Assembly (NCBI GenBank): GCA_963676045.1
Contig: OY780938.1
Coordinates: 372,001-436,000 of the forward strand
Source of the DNA: Methanogranum sp963676045
GTDB taxonomy: Archaea > Thermoplasmatota > Thermoplasmata > Methanomassiliicoccales > Methanomethylophilaceae
Length of the DNA: 64,000 nucleotides
Direction of reading: 5' to 3'
In this document: in pieces, positions 42,245 through 51,303 of the stretch
How the letters are laid out: each line of letters starts with the position of its first letter
Position numbering within the stretch: position 1 is the stretch's first letter
The notes under the pieces: generated by a model
Seen by the model: only the letters and a program-made list of their open reading frames with translations
Databases searched by the model: none
What the model was told of the DNA's origin: nothing
Translations under genes and position numbers: made by a program

Positions 42245-43393
42245 TCAGTCCTTATCGTTGCTGCGATACTTGCGTTCGTAATAACTCGTCACTATGCCAT
42301 TCTTGAAGCCAGTGTAGAAATGGTTGACATAGATGTAGGACGTCAATGCCGAGATCAGGCCCATAAACAGGACATAACCGATATATGTGACTATTATGCG
42401 CGAGAAGTCCATGCCAAGGTATGCGGAGAGCATGAGTATCATCATTATGAAGGTTATCGCGAAGAACCCCTGATAGAGCCTGCTCTTCATCCCCTTCCAT
42501 AGGTAATACGGCCTTGCCTGTGACTTAACATATGCTCCGACGGATTTCATTATGCTCCAGGGGATCACCAGGGTGGATAGGAAGAAAGAAAGCATTACGG
42601 CTATGACGAGCATCTCGTCCAGGGGCATCTCTGTGAGGAAGAATGGATTGAGGAATATGTATGAGCATATGACAAGGCCCAATGCGAAAAGGCTCATGAA
42701 TACGCTGAAGAACAATTCTCTGTTGAATTTATCATCGTCCATCTGGGGTTCCAGATCGACCCCTTCCACATCGATGATGTCTGGAATGCGGAAGAACTCG
42801 TATGTGAATCTCTTTTTCTTCGAGTCCATCTCTTTAGAGGACTCGATATATCTGAATATGCGGTAAAGGTAGCTTCTGAAATATCCCGCTATGACAGAGA
42901 TTATGCCAATGCTGACGAGATATATCGCTATGAACAAAGAGTACGTGGCCACTATTATGCTCGTCAAGGTCACCCCACCGCCGAATATGTCGAAGAACTT
43001 TATCAGGAAGATATTGGGATAGAACCCTTCACCTGCTATGAACAACATGTAGCCTATTATCAGCGGTGCCGTGATGAAGACCAAAGCATTTACCTTGTAG
43101 TTCGTGACCCCTCTATCCATCAGGAAGAAACATATGGCCCCCAGTATGCAGAATCCTACTACGAATCCCAGGCATATGGCATATACGAATTGGGTCAAGG
43201 TCGTTGAATTTGTGAAAAACGCCAGGAGTATTATTATGGCTATGTCCAGTGCAAAGAATTTAGGAAAATGCTTGATTATGAAATAATCCATGCGGTCCTG
43301 CTTGGAGATCGTCTCGTGCGATATATTGGTCTTCGATCTGATACTGAACGGAATGTTCGCAGTATAACGAAGTTTTATCCTGTTCTTATCCAT
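42245..43393 (-). CDS. Multi-pass membrane protein, unknown
   Basis: 382 residues with about nine membrane helices and a charged cytoplasmic loop (SSKEMDSKKKRFTYEFFRIPDIIDVEGVDLEPQMDDDKF) between the two halves. No transport or enzyme motif is recognised. The start ATG 43393 is preferred over TTG 43396. It is divergent from hmgA with about 75 bases between start codons, where both promoters must lie. Confidence 0.65.
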   Translation of the reverse strand: MDKNRIKLRYTANIPFSIRSKTNISHETISKQDRMDYFIIKHFPKFFALDIAIIILLAFFTNSTTLTQFVYAICLGFVVGFCILGAICFFLMDRGVTNYKVNALVFITAPLIIGYMLFIAGEGFYPNIFLIKFFDIFGGGVTLTSIIVATYSLFIAIYLVSIGIISVIAGYFRSYLYRIFRYIESSKEMDSKKKRFTYEFFRIPDIIDVEGVDLEPQMDDDKFNRELFFSVFMSLFALGLVICSYIFLNPFFLTEMPLDEMLVIAVMLSFFLSTLVIPWSIMKSVGAYVKSQARPYYLWKGMKSRLYQGFFAITFIMMILMLSAYLGMDFSRIIVTYIGYVLFMGLISALTSYIYVNHFYTGFKNGIVTSYYERKYRSNDKD

Positions 43394-43469
43394 CAAGCCC
43401 TCATAGGGTTCCCTTTTTATTAGTTTGTTCCTTTCGATAATTATAATATCGTTGAATCGATGTCGATGT

Positions 43470-44624
43470 ATGGCTGAGCAGAAGGGTCTGAAGAACAGGG
43501 GCTATCTCCACGCAGATGTCGACGAAAGACGTCACGCCGTTGAGAACCTCACAGGGACCAGTCTTGAGAGCATCTCCAAATATTGTTTCAGTTCGGAGAA
43601 GGCCTCGAAAAATATCGAGAACATGATAGGGGCGACACAGATACCGCTAGGCTTTGCCGGACCCATAAAGGTGAACGGTGATTTCGCAAAGGGTGATTTC
43701 ATAATACCTCTGGCCACTACTGAAGGTGCTTTGGTGGCCTCCATATCGAGAGGAATGTCCGTCATAAACGATGGTGGTGGAGTGAATGCCATGGTCCTCC
43801 AGGACCTGATGACAAGGGCCCCGGTCTTCCGTGTCCGCGACATAAGGCATGCCAAAGATACAGTGGACTGGATAGAATCAAATCTGAATCTGTTAGATGA
43901 TGCCGTTTCAAGCACGACCCGCCATGGTAAGCTTTATGGGATAGAGCCTTTGATCGACGGAAGGAGCCTTTATCTTAGATTTTCATTCAGCACAGGGGAT
44001 GCGATGGGCATGAACATGGCCACGATCGCGACCGAAGCTGCTTGTGAGGTGATAGAGAAGAACACCGGTGCGGAGATGGTATCTGTATCGGGCAATCTTT
44101 GCAGCGATAAGAAGCCTGCAGCGATAAATCTCATAAGGGGGCGCGGCAAGATAGTCGTCGCCGAGGCGAGGATACCAAGGTCGGTGGTCGAGAACAGACT
44201 CCATGCGACCACGGATCTTATCGTGGAGACCAATTACAGGAAGAATCTGGTCGGTAGCATATTGGCAGGCACATTGGGAGCGAACGCACACGCCGCCAAC
44301 ATGGTGGCAGCAATATATCTGGCCACAGGACAGGACCTTGCGCAGGTCGTAGGAGGAAGCATGTCCATAACCACATGCGAGAATGTGGATGGCGACCTCT
44401 ACATGTGCGTCAGGATGTCCACCGTAGAGGTCGGCACCGTTGGAGGAGGGACCTCCCTGCCATGTCAGTCCGAGGCATTGAGGATAATGGATTGCCTCGG
44501 GGATGGGAGATCGAAGAAACTTTCTGAACTTGTAGCGGCCACAGTACTTGCGGGAGAACTTTCAACCCTTGCAGCACAGGCCTCTGGTCAACTTGGAAAG
44601 GCACATAAGGAACTTGGACGCTGA
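43470..44624 (+). CDS. hmgA: HMG-CoA reductase (class I)
   Basis: 384 residues. It reduces HMG-CoA to mevalonate with NADPH, the committed step for archaeal isoprenoid lipids. Visible are ENMIGATQIPLGFAGP with the catalytic glutamate, TTEGALVAS, DAMGMNMAT for NADPH, the catalytic lysine in SDKKPAAINL, and GTVGGGTSLPCQ. The start is ATG 43470 (MAEQKG); the open frame 45 bases further upstream does not match the family. It is followed by pheT after only four bases, so the two are in one transcript. Confidence 0.95.
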   Translation: MAEQKGLKNRGYLHADVDERRHAVENLTGTSLESISKYCFSSEKASKNIENMIGATQIPLGFAGPIKVNGDFAKGDFIIPLATTEGALVASISRGMSVINDGGGVNAMVLQDLMTRAPVFRVRDIRHAKDTVDWIESNLNLLDDAVSSTTRHGKLYGIEPLIDGRSLYLRFSFSTGDAMGMNMATIATEAACEVIEKNTGAEMVSVSGNLCSDKKPAAINLIRGRGKIVVAEARIPRSVVENRLHATTDLIVETNYRKNLVGSILAGTLGANAHAANMVAAIYLATGQDLAQVVGGSMSITTCENVDGDLYMCVRMSTVEVGTVGGGTSLPCQSEALRIMDCLGDGRSKKLSELVAATVLAGELSTLAAQASGQLGKAHKELGR

Positions 44625-44628
44625 TACG

Positions 44629-46293
44629 ATGCCGGTAATCAATTTCAAATATGACGATCTATGCGATCTGATCGGAAAGAAGGTGCCTCAGAAGACACTT
44701 GTTGACAGGATACCGATGATCGGTGCTGATATGCACGATACTGAGGGAAACGAGAATGAGATGTCGGTAGAGTTCTTCCCAGACCGTCCCGACCTTTTCT
44801 GCGTCGAAGGACTGGCGAGAGGCATGAGGGCCTTCCTGGACATAGATCCAGGGTTGACCAGGTATCAGGTCAACAATACAAATATAGAAGTTGTCACCGA
44901 CACAAAGGTCCTGAAGGTCAGGCCCTATTTCCTATGTGCCGTCGTATTGGATGTGGACATAACCGACGACCTCCTGAGGTCCATGATGGAACTTCAGGAG
45001 AAGTTGCACATAACGATAGGAAGGAAAAGGAGCAAATTCGCGATCGGGATACACGATCTGGACAAGGTAGAGCAGCCATTCAGATACACCACATCGAGAC
45101 CGCATGATACTGAGTTCGTACCATTGGCGAAGACGGAGAAGATGGACCTTGCAAGTATACTAACCGATCATGAGAAAGGGGTAGCATATGCCCATCTCCT
45201 CGATGGATTGGATGAATATCCGATAATATTCGATAGGAACAACGAGGTCCTCTCGTTCCCTCCGATAATAAACGGCGCGCTGACAACGGTCACGACCAAA
45301 ACGCACAACCTTTTCATAGATGTCACAGGAATGGACAGGAAGGCCGTCAAAGGGGCATTGGATATAGTCGTTACCGCACTGGCAGAGCGCGGGGGGGTCG
45401 TAGGTTCTGTCCACATGACAGGAAACGAGGACTGCGTCTCGCCGAATCTCGAACCCATCACAAGGGTCATATCGTCATCTGCGTGTCAAAGGTTCATAGG
45501 CGTGAGGATCGGCAACGAAGGCATCATAACCGCCCTTAGAAGGATGGGCATGGATGCGGAAGAAGGTCCCAAGGATCACGATTCCATAATCGTCAGATAT
45601 TCCACGACCAGATTGGACATCATGCACGATGTGGACATATACGAAGATGTCGCCACAGGATACGGATTCGAGAGATTTGGTGGGAAATACCACGTAGGCC
45701 AGACCATCGGACATCTCAGTTCGGAGACTACATTCTCCGAGAGCATAAAGGATGCGATGATCGGTCTGGGTTTCACAGAGGTCACTACATTGACCTTGAG
45801 CAACGAGGAAGATGAGTTCCGCATATCGGGCCTTCCTGCGATGGATGTCGTTAGAGTAACGAACCCAATTACAGAGGAACATACCTGTCTGAGGTCTTAT
45901 CTGATGCCGAGCCTCATGAGGATATTGAGACATAACAAGCACAGGGACCTGCCACAGAGGATATTCGAAGTGGGCTATGTGATAAGGGACAACAAGACGG
46001 TCCTGCATATATGCGCTCTGGCCACGGCATCCAAGGTGTCCTTCACGGAGATCAAATCCATCGCTGAGTCCATGATGAGGGAGATGTCTACAGAATACAC
46101 ATTATCTGCATGCGATTATCCGACCTTCATTAAGGGCAGGGGCGCGTCGATCCTCGTAGATGGGAGATCCATCGGAGTGTTCGGTGAGGTGTCTCCGAAG
46201 GTAGTCACAGGTTTCGACATAACGCATCCTGTGATAATGTTCGAGTTGGACCTCTCTCCGATAATATTAAAGAAGGCAGGAAAGCTATTCTGA
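44629..46293 (+). CDS. pheT: Phenylalanyl-tRNA synthetase beta subunit
   Basis: 554 residues, the length of the short archaeal PheT. B1, B3/B4 and B5 domains are recognisable: FFPDRPDLFCVEGLARGMRAF, DVTGMDRKAVKGAL, and DIMHDVDIYEDVATGYGFE; the catalytic-like domain has RSYLMPSLMRILRHNKH and the end FGEVSPKVV. It pairs with PheS, which is not in this window. It begins four bases after the hmgA stop, and a Bcp-type peroxiredoxin follows after four more, making a three-gene plus-strand unit. Confidence 0.95.
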   Translation: MPVINFKYDDLCDLIGKKVPQKTLVDRIPMIGADMHDTEGNENEMSVEFFPDRPDLFCVEGLARGMRAFLDIDPGLTRYQVNNTNIEVVTDTKVLKVRPYFLCAVVLDVDITDDLLRSMMELQEKLHITIGRKRSKFAIGIHDLDKVEQPFRYTTSRPHDTEFVPLAKTEKMDLASILTDHEKGVAYAHLLDGLDEYPIIFDRNNEVLSFPPIINGALTTVTTKTHNLFIDVTGMDRKAVKGALDIVVTALAERGGVVGSVHMTGNEDCVSPNLEPITRVISSSACQRFIGVRIGNEGIITALRRMGMDAEEGPKDHDSIIVRYSTTRLDIMHDVDIYEDVATGYGFERFGGKYHVGQTIGHLSSETTFSESIKDAMIGLGFTEVTTLTLSNEEDEFRISGLPAMDVVRVTNPITEEHTCLRSYLMPSLMRILRHNKHRDLPQRIFEVGYVIRDNKTVLHICALATASKVSFTEIKSIAESMMREMSTEYTLSACDYPTFIKGRGASILVDGRSIGVFGEVSPKVVTGFDITHPVIMFELDLSPIILKKAGKLF

Positions 46294-46297
46294 TATC

Positions 46298-46768
46298 ATG
46301 GAAATAGGCGATAAGTTCCCGCATTTCATCCTCAAGGATGAGGATGGACAAGAAGTGGATAGCAACTCCTTGCAAGGCATACGCTATGTCATATACTTCT
46401 ATTCAAGGGATGGCACCGCAGGTTGCACGAAGGAGGCCTTGGATTTCACTGCGGATTATGCCAAGTTCATGTTCAGGAACATCGCCGTATTCGGGGTAAG
46501 CAAAGATGCATCGGATGCACATAAGAGATTCAAGGAGAAGAATTCCCTAAAGGTTAAATTGTTGAGCGACCCCGAGCATCTCCTCATGGAAGAGGTGGGT
46601 GCTTGGGGCACCAAGAACATGTACGGTAAGATCACAGAGGGTGCAATAAGATCGACCTTCATAGTTGGAAAGGATGGAAGGATCGAGGCTGCATGGAAAA
46701 ATGTCAAGGTGGATGGTCATGCGGACAAGGTGCTTGAAAAAGCGCTCTCGTTGTATAAGACCTCATGA
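46298..46768 (+). CDS. Peroxiredoxin, Bcp/PrxQ type
   Basis: 156 residues of the thioredoxin-fold Bcp family. The peroxidatic site reads FYSRDGTAGCTKEALDF; in this group the motif is usually TxxCTxE and here a Gly replaces the Pro two residues earlier. No second conserved cysteine lies five residues on, so it is a one-cysteine form. GVSKDASDAHKRFKEKN and LLSDPEH are typical. It reduces peroxides with a thiol donor. Its stop overlaps the etfA stop region, the genes being convergent. Confidence 0.9.
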   Translation: MEIGDKFPHFILKDEDGQEVDSNSLQGIRYVIYFYSRDGTAGCTKEALDFTADYAKFMFRNIAVFGVSKDASDAHKRFKEKNSLKVKLLSDPEHLLMEEVGAWGTKNMYGKITEGAIRSTFIVGKDGRIEAAWKNVKVDGHADKVLEKALSLYKTS

Positions 46769-47833
46769 ACCTAGTTGTCTATCTAGTTCCATCAGTATCT
46801 GATTCGCATCCCCTACGATGAATTCGTCGCAGACATCCTTTATGGGGGCGTCCGGATCCATATTAATGGCGATGATCCTCTTTGCAGAGGATATCCCCGC
46901 TTTATGCTGTATCGAACCGGAGATCCCAAATGCTATGTATAGATCGGGTGCGACATTGCGTCCAGATTGTCCAACTTGTTTGTTCTGCGGCATCCATCCT
47001 TTTTCTACAAGGGCGCGCGAGCATGATACGGAGCCGCCGATCTTCGATGCTATATCCTCTGCGATCGCAATGGATTCTTTTTTGATCCCCTTTCCTAAAG
47101 ATATTAGGATCTTGGCCTTCGATATGTCGGATTCCACGGTCTCAATATGTTTAGATGAGATGATGTCTTTCAAGCACTTGCAATCGGTTTGACGATAGAT
47201 CACTGTTCCCTTTCTTCCGATCTCCGGTTCAGGTATGCTGAAGATACCAGGGCGGATAGTGGCCATTTGAGGGAATGTATCGCAAGAGATCGTGGCTATT
47301 ATGTTACCGCCGAACGCGGGCCTCGTCATTAGCAATTTTCTGCCATCCATCCTGAGTTCGGTGCAATCCGCGGTAAGGCCCGTTGAAAGTATCGCAGCCA
47401 CTCTGGGTGCGACCTCTCTTCCTCTTGTCGTGCCTCCAATCAATATCATCGCGGGATTTATGCGATTCGCTACATCGGCTATGGCATTTGAATAGGCCTC
47501 GGGATGATACCTCGCCAGGTCCCTGTCCTTTACATGATAAAGGGTGTCAACGCCATATGAGAATATCTTGTCGTACAGGGCTTTGACATCGTTATCCCCG
47601 ATTATGATGCCGAATACCCTGGAGTCGCTCATCTGTCTTATCTTGCCTATGAGCTCCAATGATACGTCTGCTATCCTGGTTCCAAGATCATCCTTTATGA
47701 CCTCTATCCAAACGACGTTTCCTTCTGCAGTGGATTGGTTGAGATTGTATTGCTGCAACATTCCAGGAGGAAGATCGCCATCTCCTTTGTTCGCGCTGCA
47801 CGAGCCATTGGAACAACTGCTGCAATCGCTCAT
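46763..47833 (-). CDS. etfA: Electron transfer flavoprotein alpha subunit
   Basis: 356 residues. The C-terminal FAD-binding domain shows GRNVAPDLYIAFGISGSIQHKAGI and AINMDPDAPIKDVCDEFIVGD; the N-terminal domain has ILIGGTTRGREVAPRVAAILSTGLTADC. The first 12 residues hold C4-x2-C7-x4-C12, too short for a ferredoxin domain. With EtfB it forms the FAD heterodimer that takes electrons from an FAD dehydrogenase, here the GlcD-type protein encoded next. It is the last gene of the run and overlaps etfB by four bases. Confidence 0.93.
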   Translation of the reverse strand: MSDCSSCSNGSCSANKGDGDLPPGMLQQYNLNQSTAEGNVVWIEVIKDDLGTRIADVSLELIGKIRQMSDSRVFGIIIGDNDVKALYDKIFSYGVDTLYHVKDRDLARYHPEAYSNAIADVANRINPAMILIGGTTRGREVAPRVAAILSTGLTADCTELRMDGRKLLMTRPAFGGNIIATISCDTFPQMATIRPGIFSIPEPEIGRKGTVIYRQTDCKCLKDIISSKHIETVESDISKAKILISLGKGIKKESIAIAEDIASKIGGSVSCSRALVEKGWMPQNKQVGQSGRNVAPDLYIAFGISGSIQHKAGISSAKRIIAINMDPDAPIKDVCDEFIVGDANQILMELDRQLGS

Positions 47834-48597
47834 CTAATGGCCTCCATTATCTTTTTGGCTGCCACGGACGGATCGGTGCCATCGATCATGATGCAACGGC
47901 GTTCAGATTTGGGCGAGTATGAAGAGACGATCCTGGTTTTTGATCCCCTGAGCCCTACGGAGAAATTGCCCAATCCCAGAGATATGCGATCAAGCATCTT
48001 GATATCCTTATTCGATGCGAGGAGGAATTCCTCCATCGAGGGCAGATAGCGATTCGTGTCTCCTTTGGAAACAGATATCAGAGCCCTGTCTGGAAGCTTG
48101 CAGACCCTAAGTTCATCCCCATAGTTCTGCTCCACGTAAAGATGACCTTCATTCTGCGATATGTTCTCAACGTAGTAGAATTGCTGAAGGCACAGCATCG
48201 AGGATACTTCCGCTGGTACCTGTGAGGTATCTCCATCTGCGGCTTGTTTTCCGCACAATATGAGATCGAAATCAGGAACGATCTTCGTTACGAAGTTCGT
48301 CAGGGCCCTGGAAGTAGCATATGTATCGGCCCCTGCGAATGCTGGGTCCGTGAGGAGATGGGCCTCGTCGGCACCGATCTCCAGGCATCTCAATAGCGCA
48401 TCCTTTGCTTGCGGAGGACCCATTGTAACGGCTATTACGATGTCGCCCTCTTTCTTTATCCTCCTTATGAGGTCGAATGCATATTCGCAATATGGGTCGA
48501 GTATGGAAGGGACCCCTGCCCTTATGAGATTGCCATTATCATCGATGCTTACCATCGTGGTATCTGGGACCTGCTTGATCATTACGACGAACTTCAT
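47830..48597 (-). CDS. etfB: Electron transfer flavoprotein beta subunit
   Basis: 255 residues, the usual EtfB size, with KFVVMIKQVPDTTMVSID at the N-terminus, the adenylate-binding LCGKQAADGDTSQVPAEVSSML in the middle and a helical C-terminus. It overlaps glcD (ATGA at 48594-48597) and etfA. Whether the pair bifurcates electrons to ferredoxin, as in Acetobacterium lactate dehydrogenase, or simply carries them, cannot be told from sequence by eye. Confidence 0.93.
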   Translation of the reverse strand: MKFVVMIKQVPDTTMVSIDDNGNLIRAGVPSILDPYCEYAFDLIRRIKKEGDIVIAVTMGPPQAKDALLRCLEIGADEAHLLTDPAFAGADTYATSRALTNFVTKIVPDFDLILCGKQAADGDTSQVPAEVSSMLCLQQFYYVENISQNEGHLYVEQNYGDELRVCKLPDRALISVSKGDTNRYLPSMEEFLLASNKDIKMLDRISLGLGNFSVGLRGSKTRIVSSYSPKSERRCIMIDGTDPSVAAKKIMEAIR

Positions 48598-50123
48598 CTT
48601 ACCACCATGTTTCCCGGGTTGAGCATCCATTCTGGATCTAATGCATCTTTGATGTTTTTTATCTCATCTGTGCCTTTCTGACCATACATGAGCTGTATGT
48701 ATTCCGTCTTGAGTTTCCCTATGCCGTGTTCAGCACTGGGCGACCCGCCAAGTTCGATTGCTTTGATGGCCAGTTCACGATATGCTTTTTTTGCACGCGA
48801 AACATCGTCCATGTCCTTCAATATGATCTCCACATGAAGATGGCCGTTACCGATATGTCCGAATATCACATATTCAAGATCATATCTGGATAATGTGGAT
48901 CTGTAATTATCCATCATCTCGTCCAAGTTCTTCAGAGGCACTGACATATCGGTGCCCATCTTGTGTATGCCTGGGTTTCCACCTTTCAAGGTCGCGACAT
49001 AATCGAATATCGATTGCGGTACGGAATGTCTGAACGAGAAGAATCTCTGTCTGTCCTTCAATTCATGTCCGCACCAACTAAGTTTCAATGACCCAGAATG
49101 TCTATTTGCAATGTTTTCTATCTTCTGGTACCTTGTCTGAATGTGCTGATCGTATGGCAGGTCGAAGAAGACTGCCGATCCTGCGTACTCGGGAAGATCG
49201 GGCATACCTGTGAATCTTGGGTCCCTTATCCTGGACCTTCTTATCAGGTTCAATGACCCAGTATCGAAGAATTCAAGAAATTCCGGATCGATGTCGGAAT
49301 TCACTACATCTTTAACGAAATCATACGCACTCTGATCATCTGGGAAGAACATTATATTGGACATCAGGGGATGCCATGGGGCCAGATATACTTCGGCCTC
49401 GCTTATGACTCCGAATATCCCCTCGCTTCCTATGAAGATATCGATCGCATCCACATCATCAGATGTCATTATCCCAGTTGCATTCTTTATGCCGTATCTG
49501 AAATCATACGTGGGTACTTTTATCTGGATCCCATCGGCGAGTTTTAGAACTCCGTTCACAGCCTTTGTTTCGCCACGTTCTATGTCCAGGACCTTCCCTG
49601 TAGGAAGAACCACCCTGATCCTCTTGATCCAGTTCCTTGTAGGTCCATACTTATACGTTCTGGGTCCCGATGCATTAGTCGATATGTTGCCTCCTATCGA
49701 ACCGTTGAGTTCAGTAGGGTCGATAGGATAGAACAATGAGGCGTCCTTCGCTGCAGATATCGCCCCTTCGGATATCTCAAGTAGGCCTTCGTATGATCTT
49801 TTTCTTATCAGATCGTTAAGTTGATTGACAGTGACGGCAGGTTGGACCCTGATGTAAAAACCTTTTTCATCTTTACCTATGCCAAGGACCTTGTTCATTT
49901 TTTCAAGGGTCATCACATCGCTATCGATAGGTACCGCGCCTCCGCAAACACCGGTGCGCATGGCGGATATCGTTATGCGGACCCCTCTTTGGGATGCATC
50001 CTCCATGATCTCCAATATCTGGGATTCATTCTCCGGAATATGCAGTGTTTTGGCGTCCCCGGTCATCTTGGACTCATCCGTGAGATACGGAGAGGAGGGA
50101 TCCAGCATCCTTGATGGGTGCAT
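48594..50123 (-). CDS. FAD-linked oxidase, GlcD/D-lactate dehydrogenase type
   Basis: 509 residues of the vanillyl-alcohol-oxidase superfamily. The FAD domain contains TELNGSIGGNISTNASGPRTYKYGPT and VRVVLPTGKVLD; the C-terminal part has HIGNGHLHVEIIL and the ending PSAEHGIGKLK. It oxidises a 2-hydroxy acid such as D-lactate or glycolate. Together with EtfB and EtfA, which overlap it, it forms a three-gene electron-transfer module. It lacks the C-terminal HdrD-like cysteine clusters, so the Etf is its likely partner. GGAGGAGTGAAAG precedes the ATG. Confidence 0.9.
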   Translation of the reverse strand: MHPSRMLDPSSPYLTDESKMTGDAKTLHIPENESQILEIMEDASQRGVRITISAMRTGVCGGAVPIDSDVMTLEKMNKVLGIGKDEKGFYIRVQPAVTVNQLNDLIRKRSYEGLLEISEGAISAAKDASLFYPIDPTELNGSIGGNISTNASGPRTYKYGPTRNWIKRIRVVLPTGKVLDIERGETKAVNGVLKLADGIQIKVPTYDFRYGIKNATGIMTSDDVDAIDIFIGSEGIFGVISEAEVYLAPWHPLMSNIMFFPDDQSAYDFVKDVVNSDIDPEFLEFFDTGSLNLIRRSRIRDPRFTGMPDLPEYAGSAVFFDLPYDQHIQTRYQKIENIANRHSGSLKLSWCGHELKDRQRFFSFRHSVPQSIFDYVATLKGGNPGIHKMGTDMSVPLKNLDEMMDNYRSTLSRYDLEYVIFGHIGNGHLHVEIILKDMDDVSRAKKAYRELAIKAIELGGSPSAEHGIGKLKTEYIQLMYGQKGTDEIKNIKDALDPEWMLNPGNMVVR

Positions 50124-50126
50124 CTT

Positions 50127-51071
50127 TCACTCCTCCGATAGACGTGGGATCATCGCAGCCGTCACAGATTGTTCTGTCAATGTCTTTCTGTCGATCAGCC
50201 CTTTGCTAAGTAGGCCGATGGCACCTTGCTTAGTTCCGATGTCGTCATTGCCGTATATCGCACGGACGGCCTCCCCTACCGTGGAACCCTTCCTCACGAG
50301 GTCGGCTATCTTGTTCGGATATCTGAATCCCATGCCCGTGCCTATCGTCAATCTGCCTTTACGGTCCAGTATCGCACAATATTGAAAATCATAGAGTCCG
50401 TCAGGCATCTCGAAGACCCCTGCCTCTATGCCTACGGACATGTCATGCGAGCCAAGTGCATCATTCGCCCTGTTTATGGCCCCTTGCCTTGTCTCCATCT
50501 CAAAAGGCTGGGATGGGACACCGCTATCTGCCGATACCGCAGTTATCCTTACATCTCCGAATATGCGTTCCATGACCGAACGTACGGCCTCCACCTTCAC
50601 ATGATTCGTTGAACCGACTGCGATGTCTGGAACATCGTTCTTTCCATTTCTAGCATATTTTCCGTTGAGTATGTCGCGAGCATTGATCTTTTCGCCATCG
50701 AATGCATTGAGGAGGCCTACGACCGAGATCTCCAACGGTTCGATCCCTTTGGAGACCCTGTTCTCGTTGATCCTCTTAGCATTCGGTAGTGTCTCGGTGG
50801 AAACCACCAATACATCTATCGTGTCCATCTCCTTCGGCCCATAGATGTCATCTATGACTTCGATGGAATACGGTTTTCCGAAAGTATCAAGATAGTTTTC
50901 CAGATTTTTCCTTCTTATATACAATGGGACTATGTCGTCCCTTTCCTGTGATGCCATCTTGTCCGATGTTATCCCAACTAGCACGTATTCGCCTACTTCA
51001 AAAGCCTGGGCTATCAATCTCATATGGCCATCATGAAGGACGTTGAATGTACCGGCCACAGCCGATCTCAT
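50127..51071 (-). CDS. coaD: Fused phosphopantetheine adenylyltransferase and DUF84 NTPase
   Basis: 314 residues in one frame. The first 150 or so are archaeal CoaD (COG1019): GTFNVLHDGH with H13-x-G-H16, the nucleotide-site segment ITSDKM, and VVSTETLPNAKRINENR. Residues about 152-310 are a DUF84/YjjX inosine-xanthosine triphosphatase: VGSTNHVKVEAVRS, GVPSQPFEMETRQGAINRAN, VGIEAGVF, and GTGMGFRYP. CoaD makes dephospho-CoA; the second domain hydrolyses deaminated or non-canonical purine triphosphates. No pathway link is known. It begins a few bases after a DUF2116 gene and is followed by glcD. Confidence 0.9.
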   Translation of the reverse strand: MRSAVAGTFNVLHDGHMRLIAQAFEVGEYVLVGITSDKMASQERDDIVPLYIRRKNLENYLDTFGKPYSIEVIDDIYGPKEMDTIDVLVVSTETLPNAKRINENRVSKGIEPLEISVVGLLNAFDGEKINARDILNGKYARNGKNDVPDIAVGSTNHVKVEAVRSVMERIFGDVRITAVSADSGVPSQPFEMETRQGAINRANDALGSHDMSVGIEAGVFEMPDGLYDFQYCAILDRKGRLTIGTGMGFRYPNKIADLVRKGSTVGEAVRAIYGNDDIGTKQGAIGLLSKGLIDRKTLTEQSVTAAMIPRLSEE

Positions 51072-51075
51072 GATA

Positions 51076-51282
51076 TCACAATCCGATTATTACTATCGCA
51101 GCGACCGTTATCATCACGATCACGATCCAAACGATCATCAGCTTTCTGAGCTTCTTCTTGGCCTCTGCTCCTGCGGATCCTTTGCATTCATCTGAGCAGA
51201 AATGGCCATCACCGACGAATGCTTTGCCGCAGACCTCACAATGTCTGTGCTGGGGGAGCTTGTCCGAGTAAACGCCTGTCAT
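51076..51282 (-). CDS. DUF2116 zinc-ribbon membrane protein
   Basis: 68 residues: a zinc ribbon with CEVCGKAF and CSDEC (residues about 15-33), a lysine-rich turn, and one C-terminal membrane helix (about 48-67). This is the DUF2116 layout, tail-anchored with the ribbon in the cytoplasm. GGTGAT precedes the ATG at eight bases. It is between trmY and coaD in an overlapping run; function unknown. Confidence 0.82.
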   Translation of the reverse strand: MTGVYSDKLPQHRHCEVCGKAFVGDGHFCSDECKGSAGAEAKKKLRKLMIVWIVIVMITVAAIVIIGL

Positions 51283-51303
51283 AATCAGTTATCACCGTTC
51301 AGA

